Positions 1 to 8,236 are shown, counted from the stretch's first letter. The stretch is DNA of 32,666 nucleotides from Hadesarchaea archaeon (GCA_030601665.1 JAUWBP010000002.1:1-32666); one strand, 5' to 3'. Notes: generated from the sequence alone by a model not told the origin. A program made the numbers and translations.

Positions 1-427
1 CCGAAGGCGGGAAGGCGGGAAAGAGTCGCGTCTGTCTGTGGAGAGCGAGACCGAAGAGATGATCTTCGAAAATGAGTGGTTGAGAATGAGACTCTCCTTC
101 GACTTTCGAATCAAAAGCATGAAATTGAAAAAGGATTTCCGGGGAGAGTTTTCCTTGGTCGGCCCAGCGGAGATGTACGTAATCCTCAAGGGGGTTACCG
201 CCTCCTTACCTTTCCTGCCTTTTGCCCGAAGCTAATATCTCTGTTGAGGCTACCAGCACCCATCAGAGGAAAACCAGTGCACGAAAAAACCAACTCCTCC
301 AATGTGCTTCATCTGCGACCTACGGAATCCGGCGTGACAGAAACGGCCTTCTACGAGGGGCCCGAGGCAGGCGAGTGTTCGCACGGTCAGGGAAACTTCC
401 ACGGCTATCTCGTGAAAGTTTTTATTG
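1..427 (+). ncRNA. candidate structured non-coding RNA or long structured leader, identity unknown
   Basis: No ORF here resembles a known protein. Hand-found pairings: 10-23 with 210-223 (14 bp incl. G-U) plus 6-8 with 224-226; GTAATCCT(179-186)/GGGGTTAC(191-198) with CAAG loop; TTCGAAA(65-71)/TTTCGAA(104-110); GTG-TTCG-CAC (375-384); 3' hairpin 393-421 followed by a T-rich run. Not recognised as RNase P or SRP RNA. Confidence 0.25.
393..427 (+). terminator. hairpin followed by T-rich tract, terminator-like
   Basis: AAACTT-C-CACG (393-403) pairs with CGTG-A-AAGTTT (411-421) with one C/A mismatch, then TTTATT. Confidence 0.35.
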
Positions 428-464
428 CAACTAGTAAATAATGTAAAATAGGAGTGCTAAAAAT

Positions 465-1793
465 ATGGCAAGTTTAGCGATAGAAAACGGGCTAATTGTA
501 ACTATGGATAAGGAACGGCGGATTCTCAAGCGAGGAAACGTAGCTATCGAGGATGGGAAGATCGTAAGTGTTGAAAAGGCAGGGGAAGCTAGGAGCAAGT
601 ACCGGGCCGAGGAGATCATAGACGCAACGGGAAAAATAGTAATGCCCGGCCTAATATGTGCCCATCATCACCTCTATTCTACCTTTGCAAGGGGCATGGC
701 CATTCCTGGCGAACCAGCGAAGAATTTCGTTGAAATATTGGAGAAGCTCTGGTGGAAATTGGATAACGCCCTGACCAAAGAAGATATCTATTACAGCTCC
801 TTGATCCCCCTAATCGAATGCGTAAGAAATGGGACTACCACAATTATTGACCACCACGAGAGCCAATCTTATCAGAAGGGAAGTTTGGAAGAAATTGCCA
901 GAGCAGTAGAGGAAGTTGGAATTCGTGGCTCCCTCTGCTTGGGAACCTCTGACCGCTACGGAAGGGGTAAAGAAGGGGTGGATGAAAATGAACGCTTTCT
1001 TTCTCTCCTCAGTTCTCGATCGTCCCAACTTCTGAAGGGGTTGGTTGGTCTGCATGCCACCTTTACAGTAAACGACGATACATTGGATAAGTCGGTTAAA
1101 CTGGCAAAAAAATACGGGGTTGGAATTCACGTTCACTGCGCTGAGGACAAGGCTGACGAAGATGAAAATTTGAAAAAATATAATATGAGAGTGGTTGAGA
1201 GATTGAATTCGCATGAAGCTCTGGGAGAGAAGTCCATCGCTGTTCACTGTGTTCACGTCGATGAAAAAGAGATGGATATTTTGAAATCCACGAGAACTAA
1301 CGTGGTTCACAACCCTGAATCAAATATGAACAATGCCGTGGGCTGTGCCGATGTCCTAGGAATGATGGGAAATGGAATCGAGGTTGGCCTGGGCACCGAT
1401 GGAATGAGTTCAGATATGCTCTCTCAAATGAGATGTTCCTATCTCATCCATCGCCACGTAAAAAAGGACCCTCGGGTTGCATTTTTGGAAGCACCTGCAA
1501 TGCTACTGGACAACAACCCTAAAATTGTGAAGAGGGTCGCTGGCTGGAGAGTGGGAGAAATTGCAAAGGGTGCCTTGGCAGACATCATTTTAATTGATTA
1601 CCTTCCCCCCACCATCTTAAATGAGAATAACTTCCTAGGCCATCTGATCTTCGGTTTGGTTGATGCAACCGTAGACACGACAATATGTAATGGAAAAATT
1701 TTGATGCGGGATAAGAAACTGGTAGACTTGGACGAGAAATCCATCACCAAAAAGACTTCTCAATTGGCTTCGGAACTTTGGAAACGTTTATAG
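465..1793 (+). CDS. ssnA: SsnA-like putative aminohydrolase (amidohydrolase superfamily)
   Basis: Full-length ORF; MPGLICAHHHLYSTFARG, FVEILEKLWWKLDNALT, TTIIDHHES, IHVHCAED, HNPESNMNNAVG, GLGTDGMSSDM; C-terminal IDYLPPT..NNFLGHLIFG as in SsnA. Confidence 0.8.
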   Translation: MASLAIENGLIVTMDKERRILKRGNVAIEDGKIVSVEKAGEARSKYRAEEIIDATGKIVMPGLICAHHHLYSTFARGMAIPGEPAKNFVEILEKLWWKLDNALTKEDIYYSSLIPLIECVRNGTTTIIDHHESQSYQKGSLEEIARAVEEVGIRGSLCLGTSDRYGRGKEGVDENERFLSLLSSRSSQLLKGLVGLHATFTVNDDTLDKSVKLAKKYGVGIHVHCAEDKADEDENLKKYNMRVVERLNSHEALGEKSIAVHCVHVDEKEMDILKSTRTNVVHNPESNMNNAVGCADVLGMMGNGIEVGLGTDGMSSDMLSQMRCSYLIHRHVKKDPRVAFLEAPAMLLDNNPKIVKRVAGWRVGEIAKGALADIILIDYLPPTILNENNFLGHLIFGLVDATVDTTICNGKILMRDKKLVDLDEKSITKKTSQLASELWKRL

Positions 1794-1797
1794 ATGT

Positions 1798-2886
1798 TTA
1801 GAACCGGATCGCCCTCGTCGGGCAAACAGAAACACACATCCCACATCCATAACACTTAACTGGGTCGACCCTTGCAATTCGTCTCACCACTTTAGCCGCT
1901 TCGTAAACGCAGTACTGCTCGCAGAGCCCGCAGCCCGTGCATCTAGACGCTATGATCTCCGGTGGTTTAGCGGTAGTACGAAAAGGCTGCTCTGGCAGGT
2001 GGCGGAGCGCAATCCCCTTGAAATCCGCAATTGAGTTGTAGCCTTTGGCGCGCATGAACTTGACCATTCTATCTGCTATGAGCCCGTAGATTTTGTACCC
2101 TCGAATTATCGCTGCGGTTGAGAGTTGCACCGCTGAGGCCCCAAGCATGATGAATTCAATGGCATCGCGTTCATTACTGATTCCACCCACCCCGATGACC
2201 GGTATCTTCACCGCACGGCAAATGTCGGCCACACACCGCATCGCGAGCGGCTTGATGGCTGGGCCCGAAAGCCAACCGTAGCCGGAAACGCTTCCGAGCA
2301 TTGGCATCGTGTTTTCTATGTCAATTGCCAAGCCCGGCCCCAGCGCGTTTGTCGCCACTATTCCATCCGCCCCTGCCCCTTCCACCGCTCGCGCGAACTG
2401 GGCCACGTCGAATGCGCCCGGGCTGAGCTTCACGAACACTGGGATATCGACGACCTCTTTCGCCGCCTTCGTGGCTTCAGTCACTAGTTCCAAGTCCCTT
2501 CCGAGGTGTTGTGTCGATAGTTCAAGGGCATCCACTCCAGCCGCTTTTACCTTCGGGGCAACAGCTCGGATTTCATCGGCTTTGTAGCCCACGCTCGCTA
2601 TCAACGGCAGCCCCTTCTTTTTCGCCTTCGCATACTCGGAGCGGAGCCATTGCTCGAGTGGCAAATCGCTCCAGAGCTCAGCGTTCAGGATGCTATCTTT
2701 GACTTTCACCATGTTAGGGCGAGGCACATGGGCTGGGGAAACGCTCACCGTCTTCGCGACCAACCCGCCGGCGCCTCCATCAGCAGCTTTTACTAATGCA
2801 TCGCCATCGCGCACCGTCGGGCCAGCTGCAGGCAGAATGGGGTTGCGGAATTTTAAACCACATATTTCCACGGATAGGCTGACCAC
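1798..2886 (-). CDS. PreA/dihydroorotate dehydrogenase-like FMN protein with C-terminal 2x[4Fe-4S] ferredoxin domain
   Basis: TIM-barrel DHODH fold motifs (FRNPILPAAGP, VFVKLSPG, GADGIVATNALG, IPVIGVGGISNERDAIEFIMLGASAVQLSTA) plus CTGCGLCEQYC and CYGCGMCVSVCP. Confidence 0.8.
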   Translation of the reverse strand: MVSLSVEICGLKFRNPILPAAGPTVRDGDALVKAADGGAGGLVAKTVSVSPAHVPRPNMVKVKDSILNAELWSDLPLEQWLRSEYAKAKKKGLPLIASVGYKADEIRAVAPKVKAAGVDALELSTQHLGRDLELVTEATKAAKEVVDIPVFVKLSPGAFDVAQFARAVEGAGADGIVATNALGPGLAIDIENTMPMLGSVSGYGWLSGPAIKPLAMRCVADICRAVKIPVIGVGGISNERDAIEFIMLGASAVQLSTAAIIRGYKIYGLIADRMVKFMRAKGYNSIADFKGIALRHLPEQPFRTTAKPPEIIASRCTGCGLCEQYCVYEAAKVVRRIARVDPVKCYGCGMCVSVCPTRAIRF

Positions 2887-2890
2887 TCTA

Positions 2891-4240
2891 TCATCTCCGC
2901 CCTATCGCCCCAAGCTTCTGCCAGAGCTTCTCCGCCGATTTCCGCGACACCTTCACCGTCTCCGCTTCGTCGAGAGTCTGCATCTTTCGCTCGCGCATCA
3001 AGATTTTGCCACCGACGATGACCGTTTCGACATCATCGCCATCAATGGTGTTAACGATGTGTCCGACGACGCTCTCGGGACGCACGGGTGTAGGTGCGGT
3101 GGCTGGATTTATGATGATGATATCAGCTAGCTTCCCGGACTCAATCGAACCCAGCTCATTCCCCAACCCGTAGAGTTCCGCTCCACGGATCGTTGCCATC
3201 TCGAGTGCCTCCATGGATGAAATCACGCGGGGATCGCGGAGGGAAACCTTGTGCAACAGGAAGGCGGCACGGAGGTTCTCGAATCCGTCGAAAATATAAC
3301 CATCATTACCTAATCCCACAGGTATTCCCATCGAGAGCATTTTTACCACTGGTGCAACTCCGACCGCATTTAGCATGTTACTCAAGGGGTTGTGGGCCAC
3401 TTTTGCTCCGGTCTTTTTGAGGATTGCCAGCTCATCACCGTTGATTTGCACGCAATGAGCAAGCACGACATCTTGCGCGAGTAATCCTTCATCGTTCAGC
3501 CGTTCGATTGTGCGTTTGCCGAACTGCTCTAAACTGTGATAGAGGTCCACCAGCCCCTCGCAGGTGTGGATGGTTATGGGCACCTTGTAGCGACTCGCGA
3601 GCTCTCTGACATGGTGGAAAAGCTCGTCGGAACCCGTGAAAGAAGAGTGGATGCTGAACATCCCCTGCACCCGGCGCATGCGCTCCTTCTTGACCTTCCG
3701 GATGAATCGTTCATTCTCCTTCGTGCCCTTCGCCCCCTCAGCGTGGGTGTGACGCTCGGTTGCCTCAAACGCTATGATGCCCCGCATCCCCGATTGCTCG
3801 ACCGCGGCAGCGATCCGATCAAGCACGCCGGTTACGGCGTTCGGACCCGAGAAGGTGTCAGCAAACATGGTTGTACCAGTTTTGATGAACTCGAGGCAGG
3901 AGATAAGGGCACTCGCATACGCGTCCTCGCGAGTTATTGCCTCGTCCATTGGCCACCAGATACGCTGCAGAATCTGCGAGAAATCGGTAGGGGGCTCAAT
4001 CTTCAAAGGGGCGCCGCGCAAGAGTATGCCGTAGAGATGGGTGTGCGAGCAAATCAGGCCGGGCATGACTATTTTGCCGCGAGCGTCAATGACTTCTTCA
4101 GGCTTGCTTCTGGTTTTTGCTTCGCCGCGCTTGACCGAAACAATGCGGCCGTCCTCGACAGCAATCGAGCCATTAGCGATGATTCGACGATCCTTATCCA
4201 TCGTGAAAATCAAACCGTTTTTAATCAACAGGTCAACCAT
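2891..4240 (-). CDS. amidohydrolase, SsnA/deaminase family, second paralog
   Basis: MVDLLIKNGLIFTMDKDRRI..., MPGLICSHTHLYG, IHTCEG, LAHCVQINGDE, HNPLSNMLNAVG, GLGNDG. Start set at the internal ATG (MVDLL) by homology to the paralog. Confidence 0.8.
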   Translation of the reverse strand: MVDLLIKNGLIFTMDKDRRIIANGSIAVEDGRIVSVKRGEAKTRSKPEEVIDARGKIVMPGLICSHTHLYGILLRGAPLKIEPPTDFSQILQRIWWPMDEAITREDAYASALISCLEFIKTGTTMFADTFSGPNAVTGVLDRIAAAVEQSGMRGIIAFEATERHTHAEGAKGTKENERFIRKVKKERMRRVQGMFSIHSSFTGSDELFHHVRELASRYKVPITIHTCEGLVDLYHSLEQFGKRTIERLNDEGLLAQDVVLAHCVQINGDELAILKKTGAKVAHNPLSNMLNAVGVAPVVKMLSMGIPVGLGNDGYIFDGFENLRAAFLLHKVSLRDPRVISSMEALEMATIRGAELYGLGNELGSIESGKLADIIIINPATAPTPVRPESVVGHIVNTIDGDDVETVIVGGKILMRERKMQTLDEAETVKVSRKSAEKLWQKLGAIGRR

Positions 4241-4340
4241 CCAATCCCTAACAACAAAAACACCAGCACACATTTAAGCTTTCGGTGAAATGGCGAATCA
4301 AAGGTGAACCGCTCCCAAAAAGAAAAAGGTTGCCCGTGGC

Positions 4341-4354
4341 GGTTTATTTAAACC
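4341..4354 (+). promoter_or_regulatory. TATA-like element within a perfect palindrome upstream of the histone gene
   Basis: GGTTTA-TT-TAAACC, 31 nt upstream of the ATG at 4386. Confidence 0.5.
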
Positions 4355-4385
4355 CCGTAAATTACTTGAGTATGGTGATTTAGAT

Positions 4386-4598
4386 ATGCCAGAATTTTCA
4401 GCTTCCATAATGAATCAACTCATCCGAAAAGCGGGCGAAGTCCGCGTGTCGCGTAGCGCCGCCCTCGAGCTCAGCGCAGTCCTCGAGGAATATGCGATTG
4501 AGCTGTCAAAGGAGGCGATAAAGCTAACTAAACATCGCAGCGCGAAAACCGTAAACGAGAGTGATATTCGGGCAGCTGCATCAAGAATACGCGCATAA
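4386..4598 (+). CDS. archaeal histone
   Basis: 70 aa histone fold: MNQLIRKAGEVRVSRSAALELSAVLEEYAIELSKEAIKLTKHRSAKTVNESDIRAA. Confidence 0.95.
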   Translation: MPEFSASIMNQLIRKAGEVRVSRSAALELSAVLEEYAIELSKEAIKLTKHRSAKTVNESDIRAAASRIRA

Positions 4599-4621
4599 CT
4601 TTGCCTTGACTAGGTGATGTT

Positions 4622-5956
4622 TTGGTCGATTTAGTTATTCGAAATGCGCGCTTAACCTTGCCCGAGGGAATCATCCGCGGAGAACTCGCGGTCGATAAAG
4701 GACGCATTTCTGAAATCGCTACGAGTGGGCTGCCCAAAGCCGATCTAGAAATCGATGCGAAAGAGAAAATTGTGATGCCTGGAGTTATCGACACCCACGT
4801 CCATTTCTATGATAGCCATTACCTCCCCCGAGAGGACTTTCAAAACGGTAGTGCCGCAGCCGCAGCGGGAGGCGTCACCAGCGTGATCATGATGCCCCTC
4901 GATACTCCGATGCTGACGCCAAGAACGATAAAAACTATCATCAAGCTCGGGCAGAATGAGAGCCTCATAGATTTCGCCCTCCACGCGGGAAACATGACCG
5001 CAGAGTCTATCAAAAATATTCCCAATATCGCCTCGCTCGGCATTAAATCATTCAAAGCGTTCACGTGTGCCCCCTATGGCATCAAAGACCGGATGTTGGA
5101 AGAGCTGATGACCGCGATAAAAAATGTTGACGGTACAATATTTGTCCATGCGGAGGACGACAAAGTTCTACAGAAACAAACCAAGCGGCTCCTTAAGGAA
5201 GGGCGGAAGGATCCATTAGCTCATACGGAATCACGCCCGAATGAAGCCGAAGAAAAAGCCGTTGCAAAAGTGATCAAGCTCACCCAAAGGACTGGCTGTA
5301 AATTGCATCTAGCCCACATCACGACACGTCAGGGTGCTGAGCTCGTCAAAAAGGCGAAGGTCAAGCGAGTGCCGCTAACTGCTGAAACATCTCCGCACTA
5401 CTTGTTTTTCACACAAAAAGACATGAAAAGGCTGGGGCCGTACCTGAAGGTGAACCCAGCGTTGAAGACGAGCGAGGATTGTACGGCGCTCTGGAAAGCA
5501 TTGTCCAAAGGAGTGATTGACATCGTCGCGACCGACCACGCTCCCGGCACTAAAGAGGAGAAGGAAATCGGGTGGAAAAATATCTGGACGGCGCAAATTG
5601 GGATACCTGGGGTAGAAACCCTGCTACCGCTCATGCTCGGCGAAGGCGTCGCAAAGGGCAGGCTGACGTTCGAGAGGCTGGTCGATGCCCTCTGCACCAA
5701 ACCCGCGCAGACCTTCGGCCTTTACCCGCGCAAAGGGGTCATCCGCGAGGGCTCTGACGCCGACCTCGTGCTCGTGGACCTCAAAAAAGAAGTAACGATA
5801 ACAGCTGAGAGATTGCACTACAAGGTTGGATGGACCCCCTACGAGGGAGTGGGAGTTAAAGGGGTGCCGGTGACGACAATCTCACGGGGCATTATAGTGG
5901 CTGAAGATGGGGATGTAGTCGGAAAACCAGGGCATGGACAGTTCCTGAGTAGATAG
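4622..5956 (+). CDS. cyclic amidohydrolase (allantoinase/hydantoinase/dihydroorotase family)
   Basis: DTHVHFYD, AAAAAGGVTSVIMMPLDTP, GIKSFKAF, FVHAEDD, KLHLAHITT, ATDHAPG, GVIREGSDADLVLVD. TTG start. Confidence 0.85.
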   Translation: MVDLVIRNARLTLPEGIIRGELAVDKGRISEIATSGLPKADLEIDAKEKIVMPGVIDTHVHFYDSHYLPREDFQNGSAAAAAGGVTSVIMMPLDTPMLTPRTIKTIIKLGQNESLIDFALHAGNMTAESIKNIPNIASLGIKSFKAFTCAPYGIKDRMLEELMTAIKNVDGTIFVHAEDDKVLQKQTKRLLKEGRKDPLAHTESRPNEAEEKAVAKVIKLTQRTGCKLHLAHITTRQGAELVKKAKVKRVPLTAETSPHYLFFTQKDMKRLGPYLKVNPALKTSEDCTALWKALSKGVIDIVATDHAPGTKEEKEIGWKNIWTAQIGIPGVETLLPLMLGEGVAKGRLTFERLVDALCTKPAQTFGLYPRKGVIREGSDADLVLVDLKKEVTITAERLHYKVGWTPYEGVGVKGVPVTTISRGIIVAEDGDVVGKPGHGQFLSR

Positions 5957-5970
5957 ATTCAAGCAAAATA

Positions 5971-7305
5971 TCAAACGCCTTTTTCAACCCTCGTGCGAGT
6001 TTTCCAGTAAGAGCGAAGCGCATCCAACGCTAGAACAGCTTTCTCTGGAGAGTCGTAAACGGGGATGTTTTTGCCCTTCACCGCCTCCCGCACCAGAACG
6101 CCAGCCCCCACTGCCATTGTCACGCTGACGACCGGCTTATCCTTAGACTTTTCCGCCACCTCCGCTATTGCTTGAACATCTTCGGGCTCGAGGAAACTCA
6201 ACTTGAGCTCGTTCATCACCACTACACCATCCACACCATGATCCGAAAGCACCTGTTCGAGGACGAACTTGTACCGATCGGCCTTCGCGCCGATGCCCAG
6301 GTCCACCCATTCCACAATGTTGATATCTTGATATTTCCTGGTGATCTTCTTCGTGACCTTATCAGAGAGCTTCGCCAACGCAAACTCCTTGCGGGAAAGG
6401 GCATCCGCAACCAAAGTCGCTGCTCCATCGGCATTGGTAACCACTGCCACCCGATCGCCCGGCATGGGGGGCTGTTTTGCCAATGCATCCGCAACTCCCA
6501 GGAGCTCCTCGACAATGTCAACCCGAATAGCTCCGACCTGTTTGAGATAAGCGGCGAATATTTTATCTCGCTCATCCTGCGCTGTGCCTCCCTTCATTAC
6601 GACGACAGGCTTCTTTTTCACCGCTTCACGAATCAACCCGAGAAACCTCCGCCCATCGCGAACGCTCTGCAAATAAATGCAAATTACTTTCGTTTCCTCG
6701 TCGTGCATTAAAAATTCGAGCAGGTCCGCCTCAGTGACATCGACACTGTCGCCAGTCGATGCAAACTTGCCCACACCCACACCGTGAAAACGGGCCCAAT
6801 CGAGTATCGCCATGCCAACTGCGCTATCCTGCGAGATCACTGCGATGCCTCCGCGTGAGGGCATGAAACCGCGCTCGAGTGTCGCGCACAGACCCTTCGA
6901 TGTGTTGATTACCCCCGCCGTCGCGTTCGGGCCGAGAATGCAGACCTTTCGCTTAGCGACCCCGCGCGCCAGTTCCTCACGCTGCTGTTGGTCAAAACCC
7001 CCGGCGACTAAAACAATCGCCTTCATTACAAGATTAAGTAAATTTCGCCAATTCTTCATGACGAGCTTTGAAGGGAGCACCACTACGGCGAGATCGCGTC
7101 CCTTTGGCACCTGATTCAAATTTTTGATGGCGCCCTCAAGTTTCCCGCTCAGGTCCACAACGTAGGTCTTGCCCTCGAAGCGATGCATATTGTGAACGAG
7201 CGAGTGAAAGAACGCTGGCGAAACTATACCTTCTCTAATCCCATCGGAGGCACCTACGAGCACGACTGACTTGGGCTCGAAAATCGCCTTAACTTCGTTA
7301 GACAT
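5971..7305 (-). CDS. acyl-CoA synthetase (ADP-forming) alpha-subunit-like protein
   Basis: CoA-binding domain (FEPKSVVLVGASD) and succinyl-CoA ligase-like domains; paired with the ATP-grasp gene. Phosphohistidine loop appears absent (see findings). Confidence 0.8.
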   Translation of the reverse strand: MSNEVKAIFEPKSVVLVGASDGIREGIVSPAFFHSLVHNMHRFEGKTYVVDLSGKLEGAIKNLNQVPKGRDLAVVVLPSKLVMKNWRNLLNLVMKAIVLVAGGFDQQQREELARGVAKRKVCILGPNATAGVINTSKGLCATLERGFMPSRGGIAVISQDSAVGMAILDWARFHGVGVGKFASTGDSVDVTEADLLEFLMHDEETKVICIYLQSVRDGRRFLGLIREAVKKKPVVVMKGGTAQDERDKIFAAYLKQVGAIRVDIVEELLGVADALAKQPPMPGDRVAVVTNADGAATLVADALSRKEFALAKLSDKVTKKITRKYQDINIVEWVDLGIGAKADRYKFVLEQVLSDHGVDGVVVMNELKLSFLEPEDVQAIAEVAEKSKDKPVVSVTMAVGAGVLVREAVKGKNIPVYDSPEKAVLALDALRSYWKTRTRVEKGV

Positions 7306-8033
7306 TACTTGCTCTCCACAAGGATTATCCGGGCATCGGCTACCATTGCGCCCTTTCCGTCATCGAATGTAAAAATCGGGTTCAAATCCATCTCAGCTAT
7401 CTCGGAAAACTCATGTGCGAGCTGCCCGACCTTTTGAATGATGTCGACGAGCGCACCGACATCGGCCGGAGGCGTCCCCCGGATGCCCGCTAGGACCGGG
7501 TAGCCCTTGATCTCTTGAATCATTTCGCGCGCGTCCTCAGCACTGAGCGGGGCCAGCCTGAAACTGATGTCATCAAGCACCTCGACCCACACGCCGCCCA
7601 GTCCGAACATCACCGTGGCGCCGAAAGAGGGGTCCTGAAGAGCACCCACGATTACCTCGCGGGCGGGGGGGAGGTACTCCTGAATTGTCACCCCTAGGAT
7701 TTTTGCGTCTGGCTTGTATGCACGAGCGTTATCGATCAAATCGCCAAACGATTGTCTAATCTCCAGCTCCGAGCTCAACCCCACCCTGACGCCCTTCGCC
7801 TCGCTCTTATGGATGATGTCAGGGGAAGCAATTTTCAGAACGATAGGATAACGAACTTCTCGTGCAAATTTAACCGCTTCACTTATGTCGCGGGCTAGCT
7901 CCGTCCGGTTAACCGGCACCCCCCATGCAGCGAGAACCCGCTTAGACTCTAATTCCATCAGCTCACGTCTGCCCTCCTTGCGGGTTGAATTGAGGATTTC
8001 AGCCACTTTTCCCTTCTCTGCAGCCAAGCCCAT
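7305..8033 (-). CDS. acyl-CoA synthetase (ADP-forming) beta subunit, ATP-grasp
   Basis: YPIVLKIASPDIIHKSEAKGV, EVIVGALQDPSFGATVMFGLGGVWVEVL, EMDLNPIF; stop overlaps the alpha start by 1 nt. Start set at internal ATG (MGLAAEK). Confidence 0.85.
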   Translation of the reverse strand: MGLAAEKGKVAEILNSTRKEGRRELMELESKRVLAAWGVPVNRTELARDISEAVKFAREVRYPIVLKIASPDIIHKSEAKGVRVGLSSELEIRQSFGDLIDNARAYKPDAKILGVTIQEYLPPAREVIVGALQDPSFGATVMFGLGGVWVEVLDDISFRLAPLSAEDAREMIQEIKGYPVLAGIRGTPPADVGALVDIIQKVGQLAHEFSEIAEMDLNPIFTFDDGKGAMVADARIILVESK

Positions 8034-8164
8034 CACCCAAGAACAAGCTAAATTGTGGCAAGTGCTATAAAGATTTTCCCTCAAATTACCAAAATCTGGG
8101 TATTTTTAACTCTTTTGACAGAAATAGCCATATATCCTTGCTTAAATAGTGAAATCAGGGAATA

Positions 8165-8179
8165 TAGTTTTAAAAACTA
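8165..8179. repeat. short perfect inverted repeat in AT-rich intergenic DNA
   Basis: TAGTTTT-A-AAAACTA between the acdB-like gene and hypD. Confidence 0.4.
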
Positions 8180-8236
8180 AAAATAAAGGGCATATTAAGG
8201 GACTAAGGATTAGCTCAGAAGTAGAGAGCAGGGAAT

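Noticed and set aside
1-400. Possible RNase P RNA (GGGAAAGAGTC near 17; ACAGAAACGGC near 339)
   Set aside because: The near-universal GAAAGUCC core is disrupted, no convincing partner for the P4 helix (AGAnnGAUGACnGC) was found, and the ACAGAA match is short.
38-441. ORFs 38-235, 76-441 and 222-434
   Set aside because: Overlapping frames, no recognisable domain, compositionally unlike genuine proteins here; more likely chance ORFs in non-coding DNA.
8207-8229. tRNA gene starting with GGATTAGCTCAG
   Set aside because: D-loop lacks the GG pair, and no anticodon arm, T-arm or CCA-side acceptor follows; sequence runs straight into hypD.
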